64,000 bases of DNA, taken from positions 3,247,501 to 3,311,500 of the forward strand of contig NZ_JAIWOT010000001.1 of the NCBI RefSeq assembly GCF_021295335.1. The letters are read 5' to 3'. This DNA is from Komagataeibacter sp. FNDCF1. GTDB lineage: Bacteria; Pseudomonadota; Alphaproteobacteria; Acetobacterales; Acetobacteraceae. A model generated the notes under the pieces. The model had not been told where the DNA came from. It saw only the letters and a list, made by a program, of their open reading frames with translations, and ran no database searches. Each line of letters begins with the position of its first letter. Within the stretch, counting starts at the first letter, position 1. Shown here in pieces: positions 26,057 to 34,332 of the stretch. A program made the translations under genes and the position numbers.

Positions 26057-26578
26057 TCAGGCGTGGCCCGGCGTCTGGTCGAACGAGTTGCGCTTGGCCT
26101 GCCACAGCGCCACGAAGTCGATCGGCTGCAGCACCACGGGCGGGAAACCACCATCGCGCGTCACTTCGCTCAGGATGTTGCGTACGTAGGGGAAGATCAG
26201 GCGCGGCACTTCCACCAGCAGGATCGGCTCGATCAGCTCGGCGGGCGGGTTGTTCAGCGTCGCGATCGCGGCATAGGACAGTTCGGCAATGAAGACCGGG
26301 CGGCCAGCGGGGCCACCTTCCTGCTGCGGGGGTTCGCTGGCTTCGGCCTTTACGGTCAGGATCACCTCGAACACCGGCTGTTCCTGCTCCAGGCGGTTGG
26401 CCTGCACGTCAATGTTGACCGAGATCTGCGGGTTGGTGCGCAGGGTCGCGAAGATTTCCGCACCGGCGGGCACTTCGAACGAGAGGTCCTTGATATACTG
26501 CAGGTTGATTGCCAGCGGGAGCGCGGGGGGTGCGCTCTGGCCGTTTTCAGGGGTGGGCGGCTGAGTCGTGTCGGACAT
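26057..26578 (-). CDS. secB: Protein-export chaperone SecB
   Basis: A 173-aa SecB-fold chaperone that keeps preproteins unfolded and hands them to SecA. The family block LAINLQYIKDLSFEVP is near residues 26-41, followed by ISVNIDVQANRL, FEVILTVKAEA, VFIAELSYAAIATL, and the SecA-binding surface VPRLIFPYVRNILSEVTRDGGFPPVVLQPIDF. The C terminus is short and not clearly zinc-binding. It is divergent from a Tim44-like gene across about 200 bases. Confidence 0.97.
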   Translation of the reverse strand: MSDTTQPPTPENGQSAPPALPLAINLQYIKDLSFEVPAGAEIFATLRTNPQISVNIDVQANRLEQEQPVFEVILTVKAEASEPPQQEGGPAGRPVFIAELSYAAIATLNNPPAELIEPILLVEVPRLIFPYVRNILSEVTRDGGFPPVVLQPIDFVALWQAKRNSFDQTPGHA

Positions 26579-26783
26579 GCTTGTCTGTATTTCCCAGAGA
26601 ATATGTGGAAAAAAGAAATGAACACCGTATCCTCTGGCCGTAGCATGGGTATGCGGGCGATGGCCATAGCGCCTGCCGGAATTTTAACGGCGCTTGTGCA
26701 TTGTGCTGGCACAGGGCGTTGCCTATGTTGTGGCGCAGGGTAATTTCTGGCAGGGCGCCCGCCTGCCGTTATGGACGCGCGGC

Positions 26784-27470
26784 ATGAATTTTATCTCTGG
26801 TCATTTTCCGCTGGATCTTGTTGTTCTGGGGCTGGTGGCTGTATTCCTCGTTCTGCGCCTGCGCAGCATTCTCGGCCGCAGGGTCGGGGCCGAACCGGCG
26901 GTGCGCCCCATGGCGCCCCAGCCCCAGGCCCAGCCGGTGGTGGAGAAAGCCGCCGAACCCCCGCCGCCCGCCATCACCTATGACATCCCCGCGCCCGATA
27001 CGCGCGTGGGCGGCGTACTGGCCCAGATCGCCAGCCTGCAGCCGGGATTTACGCCACAGGAATTCGCCAGGGGAACGGAAACCGCCTTCCGCCAGATCGT
27101 GGGCGCCTATGCGGCAGGTGATCTCAATGTCCTGCGCGAGCGGCTGACGGCAGCCACCTTTGGCGCGTTCGAGGCCGCGATCCAGTCCCGCCAGCAGGCG
27201 GGGGAAGTCCTGCGCAGCGAAATCCGTGACATTACCGACATCGCCATCATCGGCGCGGAAGTGGACGAGACGGAAGGCCCGAACCCGATTGCCCGCATCG
27301 AGGTACGCATCGTGTCAGATCAGGTCAGCCTGACGGTGGACGGCAATGGCCAGCCCGTGGCAGGCGTGGACGCCGTGACCGAATTTTCCGATCTGTGGAC
27401 GTTCGAGCGGATTCTGGGCGTTAGCGCGCCCGGTGCCGGCTGGCGACTGGGTGCCAGCCGCAGCGCATAG
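26784..27470 (+). CDS. Tim44-like domain protein (TimA-type), membrane-anchored
   Basis: A 228-aa protein with one N-terminal membrane segment (LDLVVLGLVAVFLVLRLRSILGRR), a Pro/Gln-rich linker (about 45-70) and a Tim44-like C-terminal domain (about 95-228) with FTPQEFARGTETAFRQIVGAYAAGDLNVLRERLT and a closing SDLWTFERILG. Alphaproteobacteria typically carry this gene divergently next to secB, as here; a role in inner-membrane protein handling is inferred. ATG 26784 is preferred over 26694 because the membrane anchor starts there and the upstream 30 residues look non-coding. The ribosome site is weak. mltA follows after 47 bases. Confidence 0.8.
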   Translation: MNFISGHFPLDLVVLGLVAVFLVLRLRSILGRRVGAEPAVRPMAPQPQAQPVVEKAAEPPPPAITYDIPAPDTRVGGVLAQIASLQPGFTPQEFARGTETAFRQIVGAYAAGDLNVLRERLTAATFGAFEAAIQSRQQAGEVLRSEIRDITDIAIIGAEVDETEGPNPIARIEVRIVSDQVSLTVDGNGQPVAGVDAVTEFSDLWTFERILGVSAPGAGWRLGASRSA

Positions 27471-27517
27471 GCCTGCCTGCCATAATTTGTCGATAAACCC
27501 ATGTTCAGTCTGTGTGT

Positions 27518-28753
27518 ATGAAACTGTCCAAGCGTGTTGCGCCATTGTGCGCCGTTATTGCCCTGTGTGGCTGCCACATGGAATCACCCAATACGGGCGG
27601 GCCGCCACGGGCCGCCCACGCGCGGGCACACCATGTTCCGTTCCGTTCGCTGCCCGGCTGGCAGGAAGATGCGCTGGAAGATGCGCTGCCCGTCTTCCTG
27701 CAGGACTGCCACAAGATCACTAGCCTGCCCGCCGACAGCAGCCTAGGGGGAGACGCCACATCGCATCCCGGCCATGTGGTCGGGGACTGGCAGGCGGCCT
27801 GCACGGCGGCGCGTGACGTACCCGTCGGGAACCGTGCCGCGGCACGGGCATTTTTCGAGCAGTGGTTCGTACCCTATGCCATGCCTGCGGGCAGGCGTGC
27901 GGATGGCATGCTGTTCACCGGGTATTACGAGCCTGAAATCAGGGGTTCCCTGCGCCGGGGCGGCATATACCAGACCCCGGTCTACCGTCGCCCTCCCGAT
28001 CTGGTGCGCGAGCGTGACGCGAAGGGCAATGTCGTGACGGGCCGCAGGCAGGACGGGCAGGTCGTGCCCTACTGGACCCGTGCCGAGATCGACCAGGGCA
28101 GGCTTGCGCACCAGAAGCTGGAGCTGTTGTGGCTGGCCGACCCGGTGGATCTGTTCTTCCTGCAGATTCAGGGGGCAGGTCGCGTACGTCTGCCCGATGA
28201 CAAGGTCATCCGCCTTGGCTTCGATGGGCTTAATGGCCAGCCTTACATACCGCTGGGCCGGGTAATGGTGGCGCAGGGGCTGCTGGAGGCTGATGATGTG
28301 TCCATGGCCTCCATCCGTGGCTGGCTTGAAGCCAATCCCGACCAGGCGCGCGACATGATGGAGCAGAATCCCAACTACGTCTTCTTCCGGGAACTGGAGG
28401 AAGGTGATACCCGGAGCGGCGCGCCGGGCGCGCTGGGCGTGCCGCTGACACCGGGGCGCTCCGTGGCGGTGGACCGCAGCTACATCCCGCTGGGAAGCCC
28501 GGTATGGGTGCAGGCGCAGGTCCAGCTGGACGGGCATCCCGCAACATGGCAGAGGCTTGATTTCGCGCAGGATCTGGGCACCGACATCAAGGGACCCGAT
28601 CGCGCCGACCTGTACATGGGCTGGGGGCCGGAGGCTGCCCAGGCCGCAGGCAACCTGCATTCCGGCGGGCAGATGATCGTACTGGTGCCCCGCAGCAAAC
28701 TCAGGCACGCAAAGACCGCTCCGGTCACATCAGATCCGCCCGGGGCGGAGTAA
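27518..28753 (+). CDS. mltA: Membrane-bound lytic murein transglycosylase A
   Basis: A 411-aa outer-membrane lipoprotein that cleaves peptidoglycan with 1,6-anhydro product formation. The signal ends in a lipobox-like AVIALCGCH with the lipid Cys at about 19. The MltA domain has MLFTGYYEPEIRGS, YQTPVYRRPPDL, and LFFLQIQGAGRVRLPD. The 3D domain near the C terminus shows VAVDRSYIPLGSPVWV, then LDFAQDLGTDIKGPDRADLYMG with the catalytic Asp. ATG 27518 gives the cleaner signal peptide than ATG 27512. The DNA methyltransferase gene follows after 16 bases. Confidence 0.95.
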   Translation: MKLSKRVAPLCAVIALCGCHMESPNTGGPPRAAHARAHHVPFRSLPGWQEDALEDALPVFLQDCHKITSLPADSSLGGDATSHPGHVVGDWQAACTAARDVPVGNRAAARAFFEQWFVPYAMPAGRRADGMLFTGYYEPEIRGSLRRGGIYQTPVYRRPPDLVRERDAKGNVVTGRRQDGQVVPYWTRAEIDQGRLAHQKLELLWLADPVDLFFLQIQGAGRVRLPDDKVIRLGFDGLNGQPYIPLGRVMVAQGLLEADDVSMASIRGWLEANPDQARDMMEQNPNYVFFRELEEGDTRSGAPGALGVPLTPGRSVAVDRSYIPLGSPVWVQAQVQLDGHPATWQRLDFAQDLGTDIKGPDRADLYMGWGPEAAQAAGNLHSGGQMIVLVPRSKLRHAKTAPVTSDPPGAE

Positions 28754-28769
28754 AGAGCGCAAGGATATC

Positions 28770-29660
28770 ATGACAGGGCGACCCCGCGCGGCGCAGGCTT
28801 CCGTACCGATACCCCGCCCGCCGCGGACGGTCCGTTACACCGAAGGCCCCCACCTGCTGGTCCGTGGTGACTGCGTGCGCGCCATGCGTCGCATGGAGGC
28901 GGCCAGCGTGGATGTGATCGTGACCTCGCCGCCCTACAATATCGGCCTGAAATACCGCACCTACCGCGACCGGCTGGAGGAGGAAGGCTATCTGGACTGG
29001 ATGGTGCAGGTAGCGGCCGAGGTGCGTCGCGTCATGCGGCCGGACGGGTCATTCTTCCTCAATGTGGCGGGGTCTTCCGCCCAGCCATGGCTGCCGTTCG
29101 AACTCATGGTGCGGCTGCGTGACCTGTTCGTGCTGCAGAACCATATATCATGGGTCAAGTCGATCTCGGTCGGGGCGGACACGCATGGGCATTTCAAGCC
29201 GGTCAACAGTCACCGCTATCTCAACCGCAATCATGAACACCTGTTCCACCTGACCCACAGGGGCGAGGTCGGGTTGAACCGGCTCGATATCGGCGTGCCG
29301 TACAAGGACAAGTCCAACATCGTTCGGCGCGGCCACCGCCAAGACCGGCGCTGCCGGGGGGATACATGGTTCATCCCGTATGAGACCGTGCAGGGCAGGG
29401 CGCAGAAATTCCACCACCCCGGCACGTTTCCCGTGCTGCTGCCGCAGATGTGCATCCGCCTGCATGGCAAGAGCGCGCCAGTGGTGCTGGACCCGTTCAT
29501 GGGTACGGGCACCACGCTGGTCGCCGCCGTGCGGGAGGGGGGGCAGGGTATCGGGATCGATCTGGACACCATTTACGTCAACGTGGCGCGTGAGCGTGTC
29601 CGCCAGGCCATGAAGGCGCAGGCCGAAGGCGGTGTTGGTGCAGATGATCGAAATATCTGA
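28770..29660 (+). CDS. Orphan site-specific DNA methyltransferase (beta-type motif order)
   Basis: A 296-aa amino-methyltransferase. The catalytic motif IV is VTSPPYNIGLKY near residues 51-62 and the SAM-binding motif I lies at the C-terminal end (DPFMGTGTTLVAAVREGGQGIGIDLD, about 244-270), an order typical of the beta class. TSPPY is seen in N4-cytosine enzymes but also in some N6-adenine ones, so the modified base is open. The middle carries WVKSISVG and NRNHEHLFHLTHRG. No restriction endonuclease or specificity gene is adjacent; the neighbours are mltA and a peroxidase. It lacks the CcrM-type C-terminal extension. A conserved epigenetic methylase is the likely role. Confidence 0.85.
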   Translation: MTGRPRAAQASVPIPRPPRTVRYTEGPHLLVRGDCVRAMRRMEAASVDVIVTSPPYNIGLKYRTYRDRLEEEGYLDWMVQVAAEVRRVMRPDGSFFLNVAGSSAQPWLPFELMVRLRDLFVLQNHISWVKSISVGADTHGHFKPVNSHRYLNRNHEHLFHLTHRGEVGLNRLDIGVPYKDKSNIVRRGHRQDRRCRGDTWFIPYETVQGRAQKFHHPGTFPVLLPQMCIRLHGKSAPVVLDPFMGTGTTLVAAVREGGQGIGIDLDTIYVNVARERVRQAMKAQAEGGVGADDRNI

Positions 29661-29742
29661 TCGTTTCCATTTAAACGATTATTTTGACAAATAATTCCTG
29701 AATCGGCCAAAACCACTTTCATCCAAGGGAAAGGGATTTGGC

Positions 29743-31155
29743 ATGTCGGTCAGGAAGGCGGTTCTGGGGATAATGGCCGCAGGTTGCGTGGCATATGGCG
29801 GGACGGTCGCCTATCTTGCGCATTTTGATCACGCCACGGCGCCCGCGTCGGCGGCATCGGGCGTGGATGCCGTCTCCACCGCGGCCCTGAACGTGGTGCG
29901 TGAGGCACGTTGCGACTACTGCCATGCGGCGAATGTCGGCCTGCCCTTCTATTTCAGCCTGCCCGTGGCCAATACGCTCATGAGTCGCGACCGCGCGGAA
30001 GGGCTGAAGCATTTCCGCGTGGAACCGGTCATTACCGCCCTGCAGAATGGCGGCGTGCCCGATGAGGAACCGCTGGCCCGCATCGAGGAAGTGATCAACC
30101 AGAACCGTATGCCGCCCACGCTGTACCTGCTCATGCACTGGCATGCCCATCTGTCCGCCGCCCAGCGTGAAAGCATGCTGGCATGGATCGCGCAGGAGCG
30201 TCGCCAGCATTACGCCACGACGGGGGTGGCGGAACGCTTCGCGGCCGAACCCGTGCAGCCGATACCCGAATCCGTGCCGGTGGACGCACCCAAGGTAGCA
30301 CTGGGCCAGCGCCTGTTCTTTGATAAACGCCTGTCGGGTGATGGACAGTCCAGTTGCGCAAGCTGCCACAGCCTGCAGCATGGCGGTGTGGACGGGCTGG
30401 TCACGGCAACCGGCATCTATGGCCGCAAAGGGCCGATCAACGTGCCGACCGTGTTCGACGCGGTGTTCAACAAAAGCCAGTTCTGGAACGGTCGTGCCGC
30501 GACGCTGGCCCAGCAGGCGGCAGGCCCGGTCATGAACCCGGTGGAAATGGGCTCGCACGACTGGCCGGACGTGGCCGCCCACCTGCGTGATGATCCGTCC
30601 TATGTTACGGATTTCCAGGCAGCCTTCGGCAGCGACGCGATCGACGAGAGCACGATCACCGATGCGATCGCGGAATATGAAAAGACGCTGATCACGCCCG
30701 ACAGCCGCTTCGACCAGTATCTGAAGGGCGATGACGCGGCCCTGAACACACAGGAAAAGCACGGCTACAGGCTGTTCAAGGAGATTGGCTGCTCGGGCTG
30801 CCATACCGGCGTTTCCATGGGCGGACAGGCATTCGAGCCCATGGGGCTGGAGGGCGATTACTTCGCGGCCCGTGGGGGCCCCCTGACCGATGCGGACAAG
30901 GGACGTTTCACGGTCACGCACAACCCGGCGGACATGGAACGCTTCAAGGTCCCCAACCTGCGCAACATCGCCCTGACCGCACCGTATTTCCATGACGGCA
31001 GCGTCCGGACGCTGGATGAAGCCGTGCGCAAGATGGCGCGCTACCAGACACCGGATCACGACATCTCCGATCAGGACGTGGCCGATATCGTGGCCTTCCT
31101 CAACACGCTGACCGGGCGCTACCAGGGGCAGGTCCTGCACAACACGACGCCCTGA
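29743..31155 (+). CDS. Tri-heme cytochrome c peroxidase, quinol-peroxidase type
   Basis: A 470-aa membrane-anchored periplasmic peroxidase. After an N-terminal anchor (VLGIMAAGCVAYGGTVAYL) come three heme c sites: CDYCH at 57-61, CASCH at 205-209, and CSGCH at 350-354. Classical diheme peroxidases have only the last two. The extra N-terminal heme domain, the anchor and the length match E. coli YhjA and Aggregatibacter quinol peroxidase, which take electrons from quinol to reduce H2O2. The C-terminal FKVPNLRNIALTAPYFHDGSVRTLDEAV is the usual peroxidase motif. A good terminator follows; the short upstream region is AT-rich. Confidence 0.9.
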   Translation: MSVRKAVLGIMAAGCVAYGGTVAYLAHFDHATAPASAASGVDAVSTAALNVVREARCDYCHAANVGLPFYFSLPVANTLMSRDRAEGLKHFRVEPVITALQNGGVPDEEPLARIEEVINQNRMPPTLYLLMHWHAHLSAAQRESMLAWIAQERRQHYATTGVAERFAAEPVQPIPESVPVDAPKVALGQRLFFDKRLSGDGQSSCASCHSLQHGGVDGLVTATGIYGRKGPINVPTVFDAVFNKSQFWNGRAATLAQQAAGPVMNPVEMGSHDWPDVAAHLRDDPSYVTDFQAAFGSDAIDESTITDAIAEYEKTLITPDSRFDQYLKGDDAALNTQEKHGYRLFKEIGCSGCHTGVSMGGQAFEPMGLEGDYFAARGGPLTDADKGRFTVTHNPADMERFKVPNLRNIALTAPYFHDGSVRTLDEAVRKMARYQTPDHDISDQDVADIVAFLNTLTGRYQGQVLHNTTP

Positions 31156-31180
31156 TCCCAGCCGTGCCGCACCGGACACG

Positions 31181-31208
31181 ACCCCGCCGCATACGCGGCG
31201 GGGTTTTT
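31181..31208 (+). terminator. Rho-independent terminator of the tri-heme peroxidase gene
   Basis: A perfect 9-bp stem CCCCGCCGC / GCGGCGGGG with an ATAC loop, followed by five T. It starts 26 bases past the stop codon. Confidence 0.9.
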
Positions 31209-31299
31209 GCGTTATGGTCCGCGCCTGAAAACATGGACCTGTCAGGCCGGGTATGATTCTATATACACGGGCCACCGTGCCGGGGAGGGGACACAGACC

Positions 31300-31905
31300 G
31301 TGAGGCAGCGCAGACTGAACGAGGAGGAACAGGCCCTGTGGTCGGCCTTCGCGCATGGCATCGCACCGTTGCGAACGGCCCGGCATGCCCTGCCTGAAGC
31401 CCCGGCGCAGGCGCCCGCCATTCCACCCAGGCCCGCGGCAGCCCCCGGCATGAGCCGGGAGGACATCATGGAGCGGATCACGGCAGGAGCGGTGCATACG
31501 GTGCATGGAACCGCGTCGCACAGCCTGACCGTGCACAAGGGCAGGGGCGGCGCGTTCGAGATCGGCGTGCGCAGGCCGGGGCTGGACGATACAAGCTGGC
31601 GGGGTCTGGTCAGCGGCAAATTACGGCCCGTGCGCAGGCTTGACCTGCATGGGCAGGTGGCCCAGACGGCGTTCCACCGCCTGCACGCCTTCATCATTCA
31701 GGCGCATGCGGACAATGTACGCTGCATCGAGATCATTACCGGGCTGGGTAGTGGCCACAATGGCGGCATCCTGCGGCGCGAACTGCCGTTCTGGCTGGGG
31801 CGCGGCGATCTGGGGCGGCTGATCCTGGCGGTGGTGCATCCCCATTCCGCCAATCAGGGTGCCGTGCGGGTGCTGCTGCGCCGCCCCGGCAGGCAGGGGC
31901 GCTAG
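31300..31905 (+). CDS. Smr-domain protein
   Basis: About 201 aa. The C-terminal 90 residues form an Smr (small MutS-related) domain with LDLHGQVAQTAFHRLHAFI near residues 112-130, CIEIITGLGSGHNGGILRREL, and the closing HPHSANQGAVRVLLRR. The N-terminal half begins RRLNEEEQALWSAFAHGIAPL, the usual start of this stand-alone proteobacterial group. Smr domains are nucleases in several proteins; the substrate here is unknown. GTG 31300 is chosen because GGGGAGGGG lies 11 bases upstream; an ATG at 31207 falls in the preceding terminator and gives a non-conserved N terminus. Confidence 0.88.
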   Translation: MRQRRLNEEEQALWSAFAHGIAPLRTARHALPEAPAQAPAIPPRPAAAPGMSREDIMERITAGAVHTVHGTASHSLTVHKGRGGAFEIGVRRPGLDDTSWRGLVSGKLRPVRRLDLHGQVAQTAFHRLHAFIIQAHADNVRCIEIITGLGSGHNGGILRRELPFWLGRGDLGRLILAVVHPHSANQGAVRVLLRRPGRQGR

Positions 31906-31944
31906 GCTGGAACCGCCGGGGCGGCTGGCCTGCCAAGGCAGATC

Positions 31945-31970
31945 CAGTTTGAATGGACACATTCAAACTG
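31945..31970. repeat. Perfect inverted repeat between convergent genes
   Basis: An 11-bp perfect stem (CAGTTTGAATG / CATTCAAACTG) with a GACA loop. A second short pairing (CACTGA / TCAGTG) follows near 32012-32030. There is no T-run. It is either a bidirectional terminator for the Smr gene and its convergent neighbour or the scar of a small mobile element. Confidence 0.55.
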
Positions 31971-32035
31971 ATGAAGACGCTCGATAAACAATGAGTCAGA
32001 GAACTTTCACTGAGCCAAAGTTCAGTGGAATTGCC

Positions 32036-33133
32036 CTAGTCCAGCCGCCATGTCGGCAGCTTGGCGGCAAGCCAGCGGCGCAGGGCCATGATGTTCGACG
32101 TATCGCCTGAAATCTGTCGCAGCATGTCCGTGGCGTCCGTGCAGGTCAGCAGCGTGCGGCCCGCATCGTGGCTCATGGCCTGTATGGCGCTGTCATGCAG
32201 TGCCGTTGCCGTGGCGGTCCGCCAGCGTGCCAGTGTCGCGGGCTGGGTCAGCATCGGCAGCACGAGCGCCAGGTCAATCGACGCGGCACCCGCCAGCGGT
32301 TTCCATGCGGCATAGAGCAGGTTGCCCAGCGCGGAGGGGGCATCCTGACGCAGTCGGGCTTCCATGCTCATCACATCCTGCCCCTGGATACTGAAAGGGG
32401 TGTTCCGGGTGGATAGCGTGAACAGGTTTGCAAAACCTGCCTGACCCAGTGACTGGATGAGCGCCATCGTGTCCGGTGCGCCCAGCGGGTCGGTTATCTG
32501 TATGGCGTCGACCTGGTTGTCATGCAGGGCGGCAGCGGCGGCCTGCGGGGTGGCCAGGCCGGTTACGGGAATGGGGCGCAGGCCGAACAGGCTCATGGCC
32601 AGCACGGTAGGCAGTTCGATGCCGGTCAGGGTGGATACCGCAATGCGCACAGGCCGGTCACGTATGAAGCTGCCAAGGCTGTGGTGCAGTTGCGCCCGCC
32701 CGATCACGACCGGTACCGTCATGCTCAGCAGCAGGGGCAGCCAGCGGCTGTAGTCAAAATGGATGCGCGGGTCCCCACACAGGGACGAGACCAGTGCGGA
32801 GCCGGGGGCCGCCAGCGCCATCATGCCATCTGATGCAAACTGGGAATCGAACAGGTTGGCGCCCGTCACCCCGTCCTGCCCCACCGTATTGCGAACCGGC
32901 AGGGGGGCAGGCAGATCAAACCCCTGAGCCAGTGCCGCCGGCAGCACGGGACTCCAGCGGTCGGCCATGGCGCTGTGGTCCCCCGCCAGCAGCAGGCCGG
33001 GCGCGCCGGAAGAATTCGCCGGCATGGACAGCCGTTCCCGCGGGAGTTCGGACGCCATGGCCCGTCGCGTGGCGCCCCCCATGGCGGCGCCCGTCGTGGC
33101 CAGCATGCCCAGCAGGGTCCGGCGTGTGATCAT
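32036..33133 (-). CDS. Tat-exported substrate-binding-like protein (TctC/Bug-like)
   Basis: A 365-aa protein with a twin-arginine leader (MITRRTLLGMLATTGAAMGGA). The mature part carries a pattern close to the tripartite tricarboxylate receptor family: VRNTVGQDGVTGANLFDS, then ASDGMMALAAPG, then a stretch HFDYSRWLPLLLSMTVPVVIGR, and later VRIAVSTLTGIELPTVLAMSLFGLRPIPV and a pseudo-repeat VDAIQITDPLG. No membrane partners (TctA/TctB) are adjacent, as is common for orphan Bug receptors. The ligand is unknown and the family call is by pattern only. ATG 33133 starts the leader; an earlier in-frame ATG does not. Confidence 0.55.
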   Translation of the reverse strand: MITRRTLLGMLATTGAAMGGATRRAMASELPRERLSMPANSSGAPGLLLAGDHSAMADRWSPVLPAALAQGFDLPAPLPVRNTVGQDGVTGANLFDSQFASDGMMALAAPGSALVSSLCGDPRIHFDYSRWLPLLLSMTVPVVIGRAQLHHSLGSFIRDRPVRIAVSTLTGIELPTVLAMSLFGLRPIPVTGLATPQAAAAALHDNQVDAIQITDPLGAPDTMALIQSLGQAGFANLFTLSTRNTPFSIQGQDVMSMEARLRQDAPSALGNLLYAAWKPLAGAASIDLALVLPMLTQPATLARWRTATATALHDSAIQAMSHDAGRTLLTCTDATDMLRQISGDTSNIMALRRWLAAKLPTWRLD

Positions 33134-33250
33134 GGCCGTGCCGTGCGGGGGCAGGCAGGGGGCGGCCGCACGCCATGATAACACCGAGGCGGCTGGCGGA
33201 TGGCCGGGGCAGGTTCGGGCGGGGCGGATAGGGCAGGCATGGGGCTATTC

Positions 33251-34159
33251 TTATGGCCAGTGGACTTCCGGGGGAAGACTCATGAGGATGGCTTCGGTAT
33301 TTCCACCCGTTTTAAGGCCAAAAATTGTTCCCCTGTCGTGCAGCAGGTTGAACTCCACATACCGCCCGCGCCGGACAAGCTGCGCCTTGCGCTGGGCCTC
33401 GGTCCACGGCTCCATCATCCGCGAACGCACGATGTCGGGATAGGTCTCCAGAAAACCAAGCCCGACATCGCGGGTGAAGGCGAAGTCGGCATCTACATCG
33501 CCGGTATTGAGCCGGTCATAGAAAATGCCGCCAAGCCCGCGTGCCTCGTTGCGGTGGGGCAGGTAGAAATACCGGTCGCACCATTCCTTGAAACGGGGAT
33601 AGTACTGCGGGTCATGCTTTTCGCACGCGGCACGGAAGCCGTCATGAAAGCGGGCGGCATCGCTGATGGCCTGCGCACTTTCGGGGAACATGGGCGTAAT
33701 GTCGCCACCGCCGCCAAACCAGCCCTGCGTGGTGATGATCATGCGGGTATTGAAATGGGCGGCTGGCACCAGCGGGCTGCACATATGGGCCACCAGGCTT
33801 ATGCCGGTGGCAAAGAAGCGCGGGTCCTGTGCCGCACCCGGTATCGAATCGCGAAATCCGGGGCTGAACTCCCCGCTTACGGTGGAAACGTTCACGCCCA
33901 CCTTTTCGAACACGCGCCCGCGCATGAGGCTGATCACGCCGCCGCCGCCCGGCGTGCCGTCATCATTGGTGCGCTCCCACGGCGTGCGGGCGAAGCGGCC
34001 GGGGGCGTCCTTGCCCGGCAGGGTGGGCGCGCCTGCGGCCGCGGCCTCGTCCTCTATCTGTTCAAAGGCGCTGCAGATCCGGTCGCGCAGGTTTTCAAAC
34101 CAGGCCCGGGCCGTATCCTTGAGTGCGTCGTGGGCGACGGGAGTGCGGGATGTTGTCAT
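33251..34159 (-). CDS. hemF: Oxygen-dependent coproporphyrinogen III oxidase
   Basis: A 302-aa enzyme performing the aerobic decarboxylation of coproporphyrinogen III to protoporphyrinogen IX. Typical stretches are [28 protein letters not shown] near 74-101, [46 protein letters not shown], and the C-terminal [36 protein letters not shown]. It is divergent from the cytochrome c1 gene across about 170 bases. Confidence 0.98.
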   Translation of the reverse strand: MTTSRTPVAHDALKDTARAWFENLRDRICSAFEQIEDEAAAAGAPTLPGKDAPGRFARTPWERTNDDGTPGGGGVISLMRGRVFEKVGVNVSTVSGEFSPGFRDSIPGAAQDPRFFATGISLVAHMCSPLVPAAHFNTRMIITTQGWFGGGGDITPMFPESAQAISDAARFHDGFRAACEKHDPQYYPRFKEWCDRYFYLPHRNEARGLGGIFYDRLNTGDVDADFAFTRDVGLGFLETYPDIVRSRMMEPWTEAQRKAQLVRRGRYVEFNLLHDRGTIFGLKTGGNTEAILMSLPPEVHWP

Positions 34160-34332
34160 GGCTGTATCATTCTGCCCGTTCTGGTCGTTCGCAATGGGTA
34201 TTACGGGTGCCCGTTTGTTCCGCCCATTGCAAGACGGGCGATTGCAAGGCTACGCCCCCAGCCGCTAGGAAGGGTGCCTGTGGCCGGGGATGAACGGGGA
34301 GATGTGCGAAGTGTGGCGGGAACGTAGCGGAC

